A stretch of DNA of 64,000 bases from Phycisphaerae bacterium (lineage in GTDB: Bacteria; Planctomycetota; Phycisphaerae; UBA1845; PWPN01): positions 19,543 to 83,542 of the forward strand of contig JAUCQB010000072.1 of the NCBI GenBank assembly GCA_030372985.1. The letters are read 5' to 3'. Shown piece by piece: positions 29,244 through 38,029 of the stretch (positions within the stretch are counted from its first letter, which is position 1; each line of letters starts with the position of its first letter). The position numbers and the translations under genes were made by a program. The notes beneath the pieces were generated by a model, which was given only the letters and a program-made list of their open reading frames with translations, was not told where the DNA came from and searched no databases.

Positions 29244-30038
29244 TTACCGTTTCGTCTCGTCAGGTTTCGTACGTTCCGAAGCGGCGAAGTCGCCGAGCGC
29301 CTGTTCGAGCTCGCGGATGCGAGCGTTGAGCCGTTTGATCTCCGCAATCAGGCAGGCTTGCGACCACTGCTCGTAATTGGGGATCTGATCGGCCGCCTGG
29401 GGAGTTCGAAATCTTTCTACGATGCGGCGCACGAATCCGAGCCCAAGTGCGGTGGCCGCCGCGGTCTGAAGCAGCTTCATGATAACGCCGCGAAGGGTGA
29501 ACGCACGCGATACGCGGGCGACCTGCGCGGCCCGAACCACCCGCAGAGCACGGAGCGGACGCAGCAACGGCAAGGCGACGACCACAATGTCGAGCCAGTT
29601 CCTGATCGCGTACTTCCAGCGGGACTCCGCGATCATGATCTTGATGATGAATTCCACGAGAAAAGCAAGCCAGATGATCGCGCCGGTGACGCAGATCGCC
29701 ATGCGGGCAACCGGATGCGCAGCGTTGAACCGCTCCCCGTACGACCATTCGATCAACAGGATGGGCAGAACAAGCAGCGCCAGAATCAACATCGGCGCGT
29801 GAAAGTAGTGTTCCACCCGAGCCCGATGGGTGTCATCAACGTCCAGCCAGCCATAGACAGGTATGAAGACCCTCCGGGCACCGGTGGGACAGGCATAAGG
29901 CGGGCGGGGATGACGGCACCACCAGCGCGCCGCAGGGCCGGGGCGGGTATCCGTTGTGAGACTCTGCGCATGTGCGGACGCCGGAGGCTGATTGTCCTTG
30001 GGCGCAGTCACGAGACGTTCAGGCGTCGTATCGGTCAC
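29244..30038 (-). CDS. voltage-sensor-like membrane protein without pore domain
   Basis: A 264-residue protein with four TM helices that look like a voltage-sensor domain. S1 is about 81-98 with E97; S2 about 113-136 with E129 and K133 in FLVEFIIKI; S3 about 145-159 with D150 in RNWLDIVVV; S4 about 160-178 with arginines at 160, 163, 166 and 169 in a regular R-x-x-R pattern. After S4 there is no S5-pore-S6; instead there is a short amphipathic stretch and a C-terminal coiled coil (IAEIKRLNARIRELEQAL). That arrangement resembles proton-channel Hv1 more than a tetrameric K+ channel. Function is inferred only; it could also be a truncated channel or a regulatory protein. It is convergent with topA, five bases from its stop. 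Confidence 0.68.
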   Translation of the reverse strand: MTDTTPERLVTAPKDNQPPASAHAQSLTTDTRPGPAARWWCRHPRPPYACPTGARRVFIPVYGWLDVDDTHRARVEHYFHAPMLILALLVLPILLIEWSYGERFNAAHPVARMAICVTGAIIWLAFLVEFIIKIMIAESRWKYAIRNWLDIVVVALPLLRPLRALRVVRAAQVARVSRAFTLRGVIMKLLQTAAATALGLGFVRRIVERFRTPQAADQIPNYEQWSQACLIAEIKRLNARIRELEQALGDFAASERTKPDETKR

Positions 30039-30106
30039 CGTTGTCGTCTCCGGTCATGGCCTACCGCTCAACCGGTCGGAGAGCAGTCGCCCATCTCCGC
30101 AGGCGA

Positions 30107-32467
30107 TCAGTCCCCAACAGTGACGAGGCGGCTCACGTAGCGGAGGTTGCCTCGTTCGTCCTCCACACGGATCGCGATCCGATGCTCACCCGCGTCCAGG
30201 TCGTCGACGGTGAAGGTGACGGTCTCACTGGGCGCGTCAAAGATGTTGTCGTCGGCTGCCAGGGGCGTCCATTTCTCTTCGCTGTCCAGGTTGTAGCTTG
30301 CCCCGGCGATCCGAGTGAGCGCGTCGTGACACACGAAGCTGATACGGACTGCTCTGCCGCCTTTCGGGGTGATGGAATCAACGGTCACGTCAGGAGGCGT
30401 GTTGTCCACCAGAATCATGTCGCTGATCCGGGCACCGCTCAGGTCTGTTCCGGGCGGGTTGGTCTTGCTGTCCTTGGCAACCACGCGAACCTCATACTTG
30501 CCGTCGGGGACGGTTCGAGTATCCCAGATGTACAAGGACTCGGAGAGTTCCTTGGCGATGCGAATCCAGCGACGGGCGTTCAGTTCACGGTAGAACACCT
30601 CGAAGATCAGCGGATCGTTATTGGGATCGTTAGCGCTCCACTTCACGACCCAGTTGTACTTCGGAGCACTCACCTCTTCGCCGCCGCTGAAACCGGAGAG
30701 GCCGGCCGCCATCTTCACCTTGGGCGAAGCAGTCGGCTTCTTGGCCTCGTCGAGGGCGGCGAGGACCTCAACACTGGTCACCAGCGGGGCGTGGTTGGGC
30801 TGGATGCGAACGATCTCCAGTGACCGCAGGATTGGGGTCGCATCCGGCACGGTGGTCTCGAAGGAGAGGCGATACTGAAGGAATCGCGCACTGGCCGAGG
30901 AGATGGATTGAGGATAGGTGGCGTCCATCTCGGACGACCACTCTTCCCATGCCTCGGATTCCTCGTCCTCCACGTTGCTGCTGCGCGTGGCGATGGTCAG
31001 CTTGGTGCCGGTCGGAACGGTGGCATTCCAGCGGACGCGGCCCCAGGTGCTCAGTTGCTCCGCATCAAGCACTTTGCTCGTGAGTGTTCCCTTGGCGGCA
31101 TAACGGTCTGAGAGTTCGACCACGGTGGCAGCGTTGGCCGTGCCGATCAGCAGGCGATTGTCCGGGAGACGCAGCAGACAGGTTGCCTGGGCCGCCTCCA
31201 GCTTGGCCAACATGAGGGTGCGGTCAAGATTCGGTGTCAGGGCGTAGATTCGACCTTCGTTGCCGGTTGCGGCGTAGATGGTTCCGTTGGATTCGGCCAT
31301 CCCGAGGATCATGACCGGCTCACGAAAGATCTCGGTCACAAAGCCGTCCTTGTCGATCCGGTAGATGGCGTTCCCGCCGGTCTTGGTGCCCGGAGGTCCA
31401 CCGGCGGCCGGACGCCCCAATCGAGACAGCAAGCTCGCTTGTTGTGTCGCCGGGCTGGTGGCGGAGCTGCCATCTCCCGCCGCGTCTTCATCGTCGTCCG
31501 GCGTGCCGGCCGGGTGGCCGGGCCGCGAAGCCGGCGCGGTGCTCGACCCTTTGGCCGGCTGCGAGTCTGCTTGAGGCTTGGAGGCCTTGAAGAGTGAGAG
31601 AAGACCGCCGCCGGCCCGGCTTTCGGCTTTCTGAGTCTCAGGCTTGCCGCCGGGTTTGTCGGCGACGGCCCGGCCCGGCCGAGCGCCTTCGGCATCGGCG
31701 GTCGAGGCGTAGAGGTTGCCCTGAGCGTCGAACACGATGGCGCTGATCTCGGGCTCTTTGGCATCGTAAACGACGAAGACCTGCCCGTCGGTTGGATGGA
31801 CTCGGTATACCAGGCCGTCCTCGTCCGTTCCGGCGTAGATGAACCCATCCGGCGCAAACGCCATGCAGATCACATTCTTCGGCTTCAGGTCGCACAGCAC
31901 CCGGCTCTTCGAGCCGTCCGGCTCGATCCTGAAGATCTGGCCCTTGTTTCCCGTGGCCGCGTACACCTCTCCTTCCACGCCGCGAGCCATAGCCCAGATA
32001 TAGGTTGCCTTGGGGGGCTCGTGAAAGACGCGAATCCTGCCGTTGCCGTCAATGAGGCAAATCCTGGCTTGCGGGCCGCCTCCCGTGCCGGCCAGCAGGT
32101 TACCGTCCTTGGTGAACAGCAGGGAGAGCACCGTGCCGCCGTCCGGCAGGGTCGCGAATTCCGTCACCTTGTCGCCGTCGACGCGATAGATGATGCCCTT
32201 GGGGCCGGTTCCAAGGTAGATCTTGCCATCCCCCGCTCTGGCCATGGCATTGACGATCTGGCCCTCTTCCTTCAGTTGGTGAAGGACCTGGGTCTGCCGG
32301 CCGAGAGTCACTTCACCGAGGGACGAGACGACGGTGCTGTCCAGCTTGCCCTCGTTGAAGTCCTTCGGTTGTTCGTGCATCCAGGTGGCAGGACGAACGC
32401 CAAACGTCGGGCAGGCGGCCGTCAGGCTGATGATCGCACACAGAATGGTCGGACGTGATCGCTGCAT
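30107..32467 (-). CDS. secreted beta-propeller protein with C-terminal Ig-like domain
   Basis: A 786-residue exported protein. The signal peptide ends near TFGVRPA. The body has repeats of the form GKIYLGTGPKGIIYRVDG, GEVYAATGNKGQIFRIEPDG and GFIYAGTDEDGLVYRVHPTDG, each about 40-50 residues, typical of a seven- or eight-bladed propeller. A low-complexity insert near residues 275-365, rich in S, P and A, probably forms a loop. The C-terminal part (DNTPPDVTVDSITP onward) is an Ig or fibronectin-like fold. No enzymatic residue is evident; a binding or scaffolding role is likely. It lies 76 bp downstream of the S55 peptidase gene. Confidence 0.7.
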   Translation of the reverse strand: MQRSRPTILCAIISLTAACPTFGVRPATWMHEQPKDFNEGKLDSTVVSSLGEVTLGRQTQVLHQLKEEGQIVNAMARAGDGKIYLGTGPKGIIYRVDGDKVTEFATLPDGGTVLSLLFTKDGNLLAGTGGGPQARICLIDGNGRIRVFHEPPKATYIWAMARGVEGEVYAATGNKGQIFRIEPDGSKSRVLCDLKPKNVICMAFAPDGFIYAGTDEDGLVYRVHPTDGQVFVVYDAKEPEISAIVFDAQGNLYASTADAEGARPGRAVADKPGGKPETQKAESRAGGGLLSLFKASKPQADSQPAKGSSTAPASRPGHPAGTPDDDEDAAGDGSSATSPATQQASLLSRLGRPAAGGPPGTKTGGNAIYRIDKDGFVTEIFREPVMILGMAESNGTIYAATGNEGRIYALTPNLDRTLMLAKLEAAQATCLLRLPDNRLLIGTANAATVVELSDRYAAKGTLTSKVLDAEQLSTWGRVRWNATVPTGTKLTIATRSSNVEDEESEAWEEWSSEMDATYPQSISSASARFLQYRLSFETTVPDATPILRSLEIVRIQPNHAPLVTSVEVLAALDEAKKPTASPKVKMAAGLSGFSGGEEVSAPKYNWVVKWSANDPNNDPLIFEVFYRELNARRWIRIAKELSESLYIWDTRTVPDGKYEVRVVAKDSKTNPPGTDLSGARISDMILVDNTPPDVTVDSITPKGGRAVRISFVCHDALTRIAGASYNLDSEEKWTPLAADDNIFDAPSETVTFTVDDLDAGEHRIAIRVEDERGNLRYVSRLVTVGD

Positions 32468-32543
32468 GTTCCACACTTTCTTGAATAAGATGCTGCGGCT
32501 CGAGCTAGCTTTCCTTCACCATGGCAGGTGGCTGCCGGCAATA

Positions 32544-34490
32544 CTAGGGGTCGGGGTGCCTTCTCACCCGGATCGGCAGAGCGTGTCTGCCGACGACGAC
32601 AAAATCGGTCCGGTGCTCCGCCACCAGGGCCTCAGTGTAGGGGCTCAGGTCGGAGGCAAGCTTCGTGTCTGACAGAATCTTGCGGCGAGATGCCGGCAAA
32701 TCGGGCATTTCCAGCCGCTTGCAGGCGATGCCGCCCTGCTTGAGATTCAGCCTCATGTATAGAACGTCGCCGCCGAACCGGCCTATCAGGTTGAACGCCG
32801 CCAAGGCCTCCGACAGCGTCTCAGCCCTGAAGAGATGAGGTTTCTCCGACTTGAGGGATGCCAGGTGGCCCGAGCCCGAGCAGAGCACCAGTTCGTAATC
32901 ACCGTCGGGAATGTCGTCCGGCAGTTTGAGCGAATACGATTCGTAGGTATAGAGGGGTTCTTTTCGGTAATGGCTCCAGCGCACGGTCGCCGTGACGGTC
33001 TCGCCGGGCCTGTAAACGGTTTTGGGCAACGATGCATGGTAGATCGTGGCCCGGCGGGCCTTGTCTTCAATGGTGATCTCGGCGCGGACTTTCCGAACGC
33101 GGGCTTTCTGAACCAGCGGCGGGTTGAGCAGCGTCTCAACCGGATACATCAGGTCGACGGCCGCCTCGCGAACGCCGCTTTGCGAGCTGACGTTGGAGGA
33201 CGTGTAGGTGCCGAGATCGCCGAAATCGACCTCGACGGTGTGGCGTACGGTGTGGTCGATGGGCAAGTCGTGATGCGTGTAAATGCTTTCCATGAGGCAC
33301 GCGGTGAGGAAAGCCCCCGTGGATTCGTTCTCGTGGACGACCTTGTACTGAAAGGCTTGCCGCCCTCGCAGATCGTTGACCACCACCTCCATCGGAACCA
33401 GGGTGGGCAATCTGCCCACGGTGCCGAATACGGCGGTGGCCTCATCTCCCCACAAGGTCCCGACGACTTCAAGTGTGCCTCCCAGCTTGTTCGATCGCAT
33501 GACAGAGGGGATGACGGTATGAATGAAACCAGTGGCCAGGGGGTATTCGACGGGACCCGCGCCCATGAGCTGGTGGCCGAAGCCGAGTACCCGGTCGCCG
33601 ATCACGGCCGTGCAGGTGCCCACGGCATCGATGAAAATGTCTCCGCTGACCAGCGCGACACAGAGGGAGGAGCCGGGTTCCAGCTGAACCTTCCCGGCGA
33701 CGGCATCTTTCTTGGCGCTTGGGACTCCACCGGCGGCCAGCGGGGTCAGACCATGCCGCTTGAACCAGTTGCCGAGAAACGCCATGGACTCCTGGCTGAG
33801 CGATGACATCATGAGGGGAATCTCGAGGGGGCGGAGCCCTTCGGAGGTCACGGGAGGCACGGTTCCGGCAGGCGGGGGAGATTCAGAAGGGCTGTTGAGA
33901 ATACTAAGTCGGCAATTGGCGGGAATCGGTTCGCCGGCAGATCTCCGAAGCCAGTCCTCCAATGGAATGCCGCCGCCGCGGGGCGCGCCTGAAGCCTGCG
34001 AGGCGGGCTGGCTGTCTCCGGACGGCCGGCTGTCCGGTTTCGGCTTCCGCACGTTCGCGACGTCGAGCATCTGGGCGATCGGCTGAACGCCGCAGATCGG
34101 GTCCTTGTTGAACGTCCATCCGTAGGCAATCGCGCCAATTAGTCGCTCGCGGCCCTGCTCGTCGCGAATGTAGCAGGGCGAACCGCTCATGCCGCCAATG
34201 ATACCGCTGTATTCGAGGTTAAGCCCGGAACACCTGATGAGGATGATGTCCTGCTTCGCGTAGAACGCGTTGTGCATCACCGAGAGGACCTCCACGTTGA
34301 AGGTCTCGATGGTGGTGCCCGACATCACCGTTTTGCCGTAGCCCTTCATGCCGGGCTTCAGCTCGTCGGTCGTCATGTAGACTGATCGATCGACTTCGGC
34401 CAGGACAGGTCCCGCAAGGATCGAGACGACCAGGATGGTCACCGCTACAAGCCGATTCTTCCCGCCTATGGGGCTGTGTAACACATGCAT
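32544..34490 (-). CDS. SpoIVB-type (S55) peptidase family protein
   Basis: A secreted protein of about 648 residues. After a signal peptide (VAVTILVVSILAGPVLA) comes VYMTTDELKPGMKGYGKTV, then the catalytic Ser motif GGMSGSPCYI near residue 104. The putative catalytic His sits in VLGFGHQLMG. This Ser/His pair and the GMSGSP pattern are those of SpoIVB (family S55), known from Bacillus sporulation, where it cleaves the SpoIVFA regulator. Planctomycetes do not sporulate that way, so the substrate here is unknown. A long C-terminal beta-rich region follows. Starts at 34535 and 34490 are both possible; I prefer 34490 because a GGAG box precedes it. Confidence 0.8.
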   Translation of the reverse strand: MHVLHSPIGGKNRLVAVTILVVSILAGPVLAEVDRSVYMTTDELKPGMKGYGKTVMSGTTIETFNVEVLSVMHNAFYAKQDIILIRCSGLNLEYSGIIGGMSGSPCYIRDEQGRERLIGAIAYGWTFNKDPICGVQPIAQMLDVANVRKPKPDSRPSGDSQPASQASGAPRGGGIPLEDWLRRSAGEPIPANCRLSILNSPSESPPPAGTVPPVTSEGLRPLEIPLMMSSLSQESMAFLGNWFKRHGLTPLAAGGVPSAKKDAVAGKVQLEPGSSLCVALVSGDIFIDAVGTCTAVIGDRVLGFGHQLMGAGPVEYPLATGFIHTVIPSVMRSNKLGGTLEVVGTLWGDEATAVFGTVGRLPTLVPMEVVVNDLRGRQAFQYKVVHENESTGAFLTACLMESIYTHHDLPIDHTVRHTVEVDFGDLGTYTSSNVSSQSGVREAAVDLMYPVETLLNPPLVQKARVRKVRAEITIEDKARRATIYHASLPKTVYRPGETVTATVRWSHYRKEPLYTYESYSLKLPDDIPDGDYELVLCSGSGHLASLKSEKPHLFRAETLSEALAAFNLIGRFGGDVLYMRLNLKQGGIACKRLEMPDLPASRRKILSDTKLASDLSPYTEALVAEHRTDFVVVGRHALPIRVRRHPDP

Positions 34491-34875
34491 CCGGCGTCTC
34501 CACGCAAGCAAGTTGAAAGCACGCAATTTATACATCCGTCGATCGGGCCGCAATGGACCGGCGAAGCGCCAGCGACCATGCCGGTGAAGATGCCCCGGAC
34601 ATCCCTTGTGGGGCGATCCTGACGAACAAGCGTCATTGCATCGACTTGACCAGAACGCCTGGCGGTTGTCCGACTCGGTCCAAATGCTTATACAGATTGA
34701 ACTTAACAAGGTCGCACAGGTTTTTCCAGTTCCAATAGCTTACTCAATTTGACGCTGATCGGTGCCGAAGATACGATTGGTAGAATAGTTGAGTGCTTGT
34801 GGCCTGTCGCGAAGCCCACCCGGCGTGACCGTGCGGATTTCGCCACAAGCCTGGCATTCGGTCAGGTTGGAATCC
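34491..34875. other. divergent intergenic region S55 peptidase/rnc
   Basis: A 385-bp spacer without a gene. The right half is noticeably AT-richer than its neighbours and carries the rnc promoter candidate. I see no other structure. Confidence 0.6.
34749..34777 (+). promoter_or_regulatory. candidate sigma-70 promoter for rnc
   Basis: TTGACG at 34749-34754 and TACGAT at 34772-34777, separated by 17 bases, lie about 100 bases upstream of the rnc start in an AT-rich patch. Confidence 0.45.
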
Positions 34876-35604
34876 GTGAGCGACTCTGAAGCCCTGCGCT
34901 CCTTGCAGGAAGCCATTGGCTATACCTTTCGGGATCAGAAGTTGCTGGTCTCTTCGCTGACCCATGCCTCAATTGCCAATACGCGGGTCAACAGTAATGA
35001 GCGACTCGAATTCCTGGGCGATGCCATTCTGGGCATGGCAGTCTGCGGTTACCTCTATAGACGGTTCCCCGACTACCTCGAAGGCGAGATGACCAAGGTC
35101 AAGTCGGCGGTAGTGTCCCGTCGGACGTGCGCGCAGATCGCCCGAGAACTGGGCCTGACGAAATGCCTTTACATGGGCAAGGGGATGACCAGCAGGGGGC
35201 AACTGCCCAGCTCGGTGGCTGCGGCGGTGTACGAGGCCTTGATCGCGGCCGTGTACATTGACAGCGGCAGTCTCGACCGCGCTTGCGAATTCGTCCTTGC
35301 GACGATTGAGAAGCAGCTTTTGCGAGCGACCGCGTCGGAGCATCAGCGGAATTTCAAATCGCAGCTTCAGCAACATGCCCAGCAAATCCTGGGGGCGACG
35401 CCGAATTACGAGCTGCTCGACGAGAAGGGTCCCGATCACAGCAAGTGCTTCGAGGTGGGCGTGGTGATCAAGGGGCGGCGTTACAGCAGTGCATGGGGTC
35501 CTTCCAAGAAAGAGGCCGAGCAGAAGGCCGCCTATCTGGCCCTGCGCGAACTCGATGCCGTGGAGTTCATGCCCGAGTTTGAGCCAGAGGGTTCCGAGCA
35601 CTGA
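34876..35604 (+). CDS. rnc: ribonuclease III
   Basis: A 242-residue endonuclease for double-stranded RNA, used in rRNA and mRNA processing. The catalytic signature NERLEFLGDAILGM near residue 37 and the second acidic site in AAVYEALIAAVYIDSG are present. The C-terminal dsRNA-binding domain starts at NFKSQLQQHAQ and ends AEQKAAYLALREL. I start it at the GTG at 34876; a TTG three codons upstream is equally possible, and the frame further upstream is not RNase III-like. The gene is convergent with the DUF1571 gene, 31 bp apart. Confidence 0.96.
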   Translation: MSDSEALRSLQEAIGYTFRDQKLLVSSLTHASIANTRVNSNERLEFLGDAILGMAVCGYLYRRFPDYLEGEMTKVKSAVVSRRTCAQIARELGLTKCLYMGKGMTSRGQLPSSVAAAVYEALIAAVYIDSGSLDRACEFVLATIEKQLLRATASEHQRNFKSQLQQHAQQILGATPNYELLDEKGPDHSKCFEVGVVIKGRRYSSAWGPSKKEAEQKAAYLALRELDAVEFMPEFEPEGSEH

Positions 35605-35635
35605 TGTGTGGGGGCCGGTGCGGCGCGGGAGGCGT

Positions 35636-36490
35636 CTACTTTTCCGCCGCGATCTTGTCCGGATGGTCCTTGCTCAGGCGGAAATCCCGATCGGTCAGTT
35701 GCACATCTGTTCGGATGTCCACATAGCGATAGCGTGCACCCAGGTCGCCGTTTTTGAGCCAGAGGTCCGTTCCGGCCGGAAGCAGCGTTTCGGCATCGAT
35801 GTAGAAATCCTGGCGGGTGTACGCGTAGCCGGGCGTCGGCGGGCGCTCGATCCGCAGATGGTGTGAAGGCCGGGCGGCCGGGTCGAGGTCGACCAGGCCT
35901 GCGTAGCGGATGGTCATTACCTTCGCTAACGCCGGATCCTCAAACGGCAAGAGGGTCCTTCGGGCAACACGGGCGAGGCCGAAGTCAGTGATTGAGTTTC
36001 GAGCCTTGCCGATTTTGGCCGGCAGGGCGGGATCGATGACACGGACTTGCGGCGGAAACGGAAAAACGCCCTTTCGTTCACGAATGACCAGCTTGTTGTC
36101 GTTCTGCCCTTCCGCGTAGACCGATTCGAAGTAGTCGGCATCAGGGGCATTCCAGACGAATTTCACGCTGAAGGGCGTTTTGCGGAAGAGTGCGTCGATC
36201 TGCTCCATCGGCGCAAGGGTCTGAACCAGCGCGCCGACCCGCTCCTGGCGATAGAAGGTGAGACGGTACTGCTCGAGCGCATCGCATTCCTGGTAGATGC
36301 GGCGCAGGTAAGCGACGGGATCGGCATGGATCCGTTCGCCTTCGGCGGCGTAGCGCGTGGTGGGCTGCTGCGTGGATTGGACCTTCTCCGCCACGACGGT
36401 CGCGCATCCGCCGGTGCCGGCGAGACCGCCGAACAGGCAGACCACAACCGCCGTCAGGCCGGTTTTTCGGAAGGCATGAGATTCGCACAC
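35636..36490 (-). CDS. DUF1571 lipoprotein
   Basis: A protein of about 284 residues. The lipobox is in GGLAGTGGC. The DUF1571 body follows with QECDALEQYRLTFYRQERVG, then FSVKFVWNAPDADYFESVYAEG, and a C-terminal segment with DFYIDAETLLPAGTDL. The domain is common in planctomycetes, has a LolA-like flavour in that it is a beta-sheet lipoprotein reporting on outer-membrane material, and has no proven function. I start it at the GTG at 36490, twelve bases after an AGGAGG; the open frame to 36565 adds nothing recognisable. It lies 126 bp downstream of the aroF stop on the same strand. Confidence 0.8.
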   Translation of the reverse strand: MCESHAFRKTGLTAVVVCLFGGLAGTGGCATVVAEKVQSTQQPTTRYAAEGERIHADPVAYLRRIYQECDALEQYRLTFYRQERVGALVQTLAPMEQIDALFRKTPFSVKFVWNAPDADYFESVYAEGQNDNKLVIRERKGVFPFPPQVRVIDPALPAKIGKARNSITDFGLARVARRTLLPFEDPALAKVMTIRYAGLVDLDPAARPSHHLRIERPPTPGYAYTRQDFYIDAETLLPAGTDLWLKNGDLGARYRYVDIRTDVQLTDRDFRLSKDHPDKIAAEK

Positions 36491-36616
36491 GGTTGACGAC
36501 AACCTCCTGTTTCGTTCCGGCTGATTATATCGTCCGAAAGCACGAAAAAGCTGTCCCCGACGCATGCCGGCGGGACGGGGGGCTCGGAAACGGTGTTTTC
36601 GGGGGTTCCGGCGGGG

Positions 36617-37639
36617 TCACAATTCTCTCCCCACGGCCTCGGCCACGGCACGGGTCTCCTTCATCGTTTGGGCGAACGCATCCGGCGAAAGCGATTGTGC
36701 TCCGTCGGTGAGGGCGTGCTCGGGGTCCTGGTGTACCTCGATCATCAGACCATCGGCCCCGGCGGCCACTGCCGCCCGGCACATGGACGGGACCATGTAA
36801 GCCCGGCCGGTGCCATGAGCGGGGTCGACGATGATCGGCAGGTGCGATTCGCGTTTGACCGCCGGGACGATCGCCAGCGCCAGCGTGTTCCGCACGTACT
36901 CCTCGTGGGTGCGGATGCCGCGTTCGCAGAGGATCACGTTCGGGTTTCCCGCCTGGATGATGTACTCGGCCGCCAGCATGAACTCGTTGAACGTCGAGCT
37001 CCAGCCCCGCTTGAGCAGCACCGGCTTGTTCGTCCGTCCGACGGCCACCAGCAGGTTGAAGTTGTGCATGTTGCGCGTGCCGATCTGCAAGACGTCGGCA
37101 TAGCGAGCGACGAGCAGAACCTGGTCGACGCTCATGACCTCGGTGACGATGGCCAGGCCGGTCTGCTCGCGGGCCTCGGCCAGAATCTCCAGGCCCTTCT
37201 CGCCGAGCCCCTGAAACTCGTACGGGTTGGTTCGAGGCTTGAAGGCCCCGCCGCGCAGCACCGTGCCGCCGTGCTCCTTGATGGCATGGGCAAGCTCCAG
37301 GACCTGTGAGCGATCCTCGACGCTGCAGGGCCCGGCCATGACGCAGAGTCTCTTGCCGCCGCAGGTGGCTCCCATGCTCCCACCCAGCGGAATCACGCTC
37401 GGCTCGGGGTGCGTCTGCCGGCTGGCGATCTTGTACGGGGCCAGAATCGGCACCACCCGGTCCACGCCGGGGCAACTCTCCAGGACGCTGCGGTCCTTGA
37501 AACGATCATCGCCGATGACCGCGACGACCGTGCGTTCGGTTCCGACGATGACATGGTCCTTGAGCTTCATCTCGCGAACCAGCTTGACGACATGGCTGAC
37601 CTGTTGCTTGGTACAGCCCTCCTGCATAACAACGATCAT
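36617..37639 (-). CDS. aroF: 3-deoxy-7-phosphoheptulonate synthase (DAHP synthase)
   Basis: A 340-residue enzyme that condenses phosphoenolpyruvate and erythrose 4-phosphate, the first step of aromatic amino acid synthesis. The class matches the type I-beta enzymes: a small N-terminal ferredoxin-like regulatory domain ([18 protein letters not shown]) followed by the TIM barrel with [47 protein letters not shown] and [13 protein letters not shown]. The start at 37639 is fixed by a GGAG eight bases upstream. It is the third gene after serS and a small ORF in the same unit, downstream of an attenuator with an aromatic-rich leader peptide, so feedback at the RNA level is likely. Confidence 0.95.
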   Translation of the reverse strand: MIVVMQEGCTKQQVSHVVKLVREMKLKDHVIVGTERTVVAVIGDDRFKDRSVLESCPGVDRVVPILAPYKIASRQTHPEPSVIPLGGSMGATCGGKRLCVMAGPCSVEDRSQVLELAHAIKEHGGTVLRGGAFKPRTNPYEFQGLGEKGLEILAEAREQTGLAIVTEVMSVDQVLLVARYADVLQIGTRNMHNFNLLVAVGRTNKPVLLKRGWSSTFNEFMLAAEYIIQAGNPNVILCERGIRTHEEYVRNTLALAIVPAVKRESHLPIIVDPAHGTGRAYMVPSMCRAAVAAGADGLMIEVHQDPEHALTDGAQSLSPDAFAQTMKETRAVAEAVGREL

Positions 37640-37724
37640 AAGGTTGTCTCCGTTTCGTACTGAGCGGGCGCATCGCCCGAGATAGTCTTCTCTTGTCAAC
37701 CCCGACCAGGTCGCCGCCGGTCGA

Positions 37725-38018
37725 TCAGCCGATTCGCTCCGGCGGCCGCGTAAAGCCGAAGCCGGTTCGACCGTGGCGGTCGTTTCGCGAGGCGGAAGAC
37801 AGGCGAGTGATGCGTTGCACGGAATATCTCCCTTGCACGAAAAAATACCAACCATCGTCCTGCTGGCCGGACCCGGCCTCGCTCCGCTGATCGGCCAGGA
37901 AACCGCGCATCCGGTGTGCCCGGACGCGAACGCGCCCGGCCTGGTCGTGCGATTGCGCGGCCGCTTGCCTCGAATGGATCAGTTCAGGACCGGTTGGGGT
38001 ATGACTCGTGTGTGACAT
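37725..38018 (-). CDS. small hypothetical protein between serS and aroF
   Basis: A 97-codon frame that begins 12 bases after the serS stop, with a strong SD (AAGGAG, seven bases from the ATG). I do not recognise the product. It is basic, hydrophilic and low in complexity, and it contains an aromatic cluster [10 protein letters not shown] near residue 56. The strong SD argues for real translation; the amino-acid composition argues for a short-lived or regulatory peptide rather than a folded enzyme. It ends 86 bases before the aroF start. It could be a second leader ORF for aroF or simply a poorly conserved small gene. Confidence 0.42.
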   Translation of the reverse strand: MSHTSHTPTGPELIHSRQAAAQSHDQAGRVRVRAHRMRGFLADQRSEAGSGQQDDGWYFFVQGRYSVQRITRLSSASRNDRHGRTGFGFTRPPERIG

Positions 38019-38029
38019 GGGGCTCTCCT

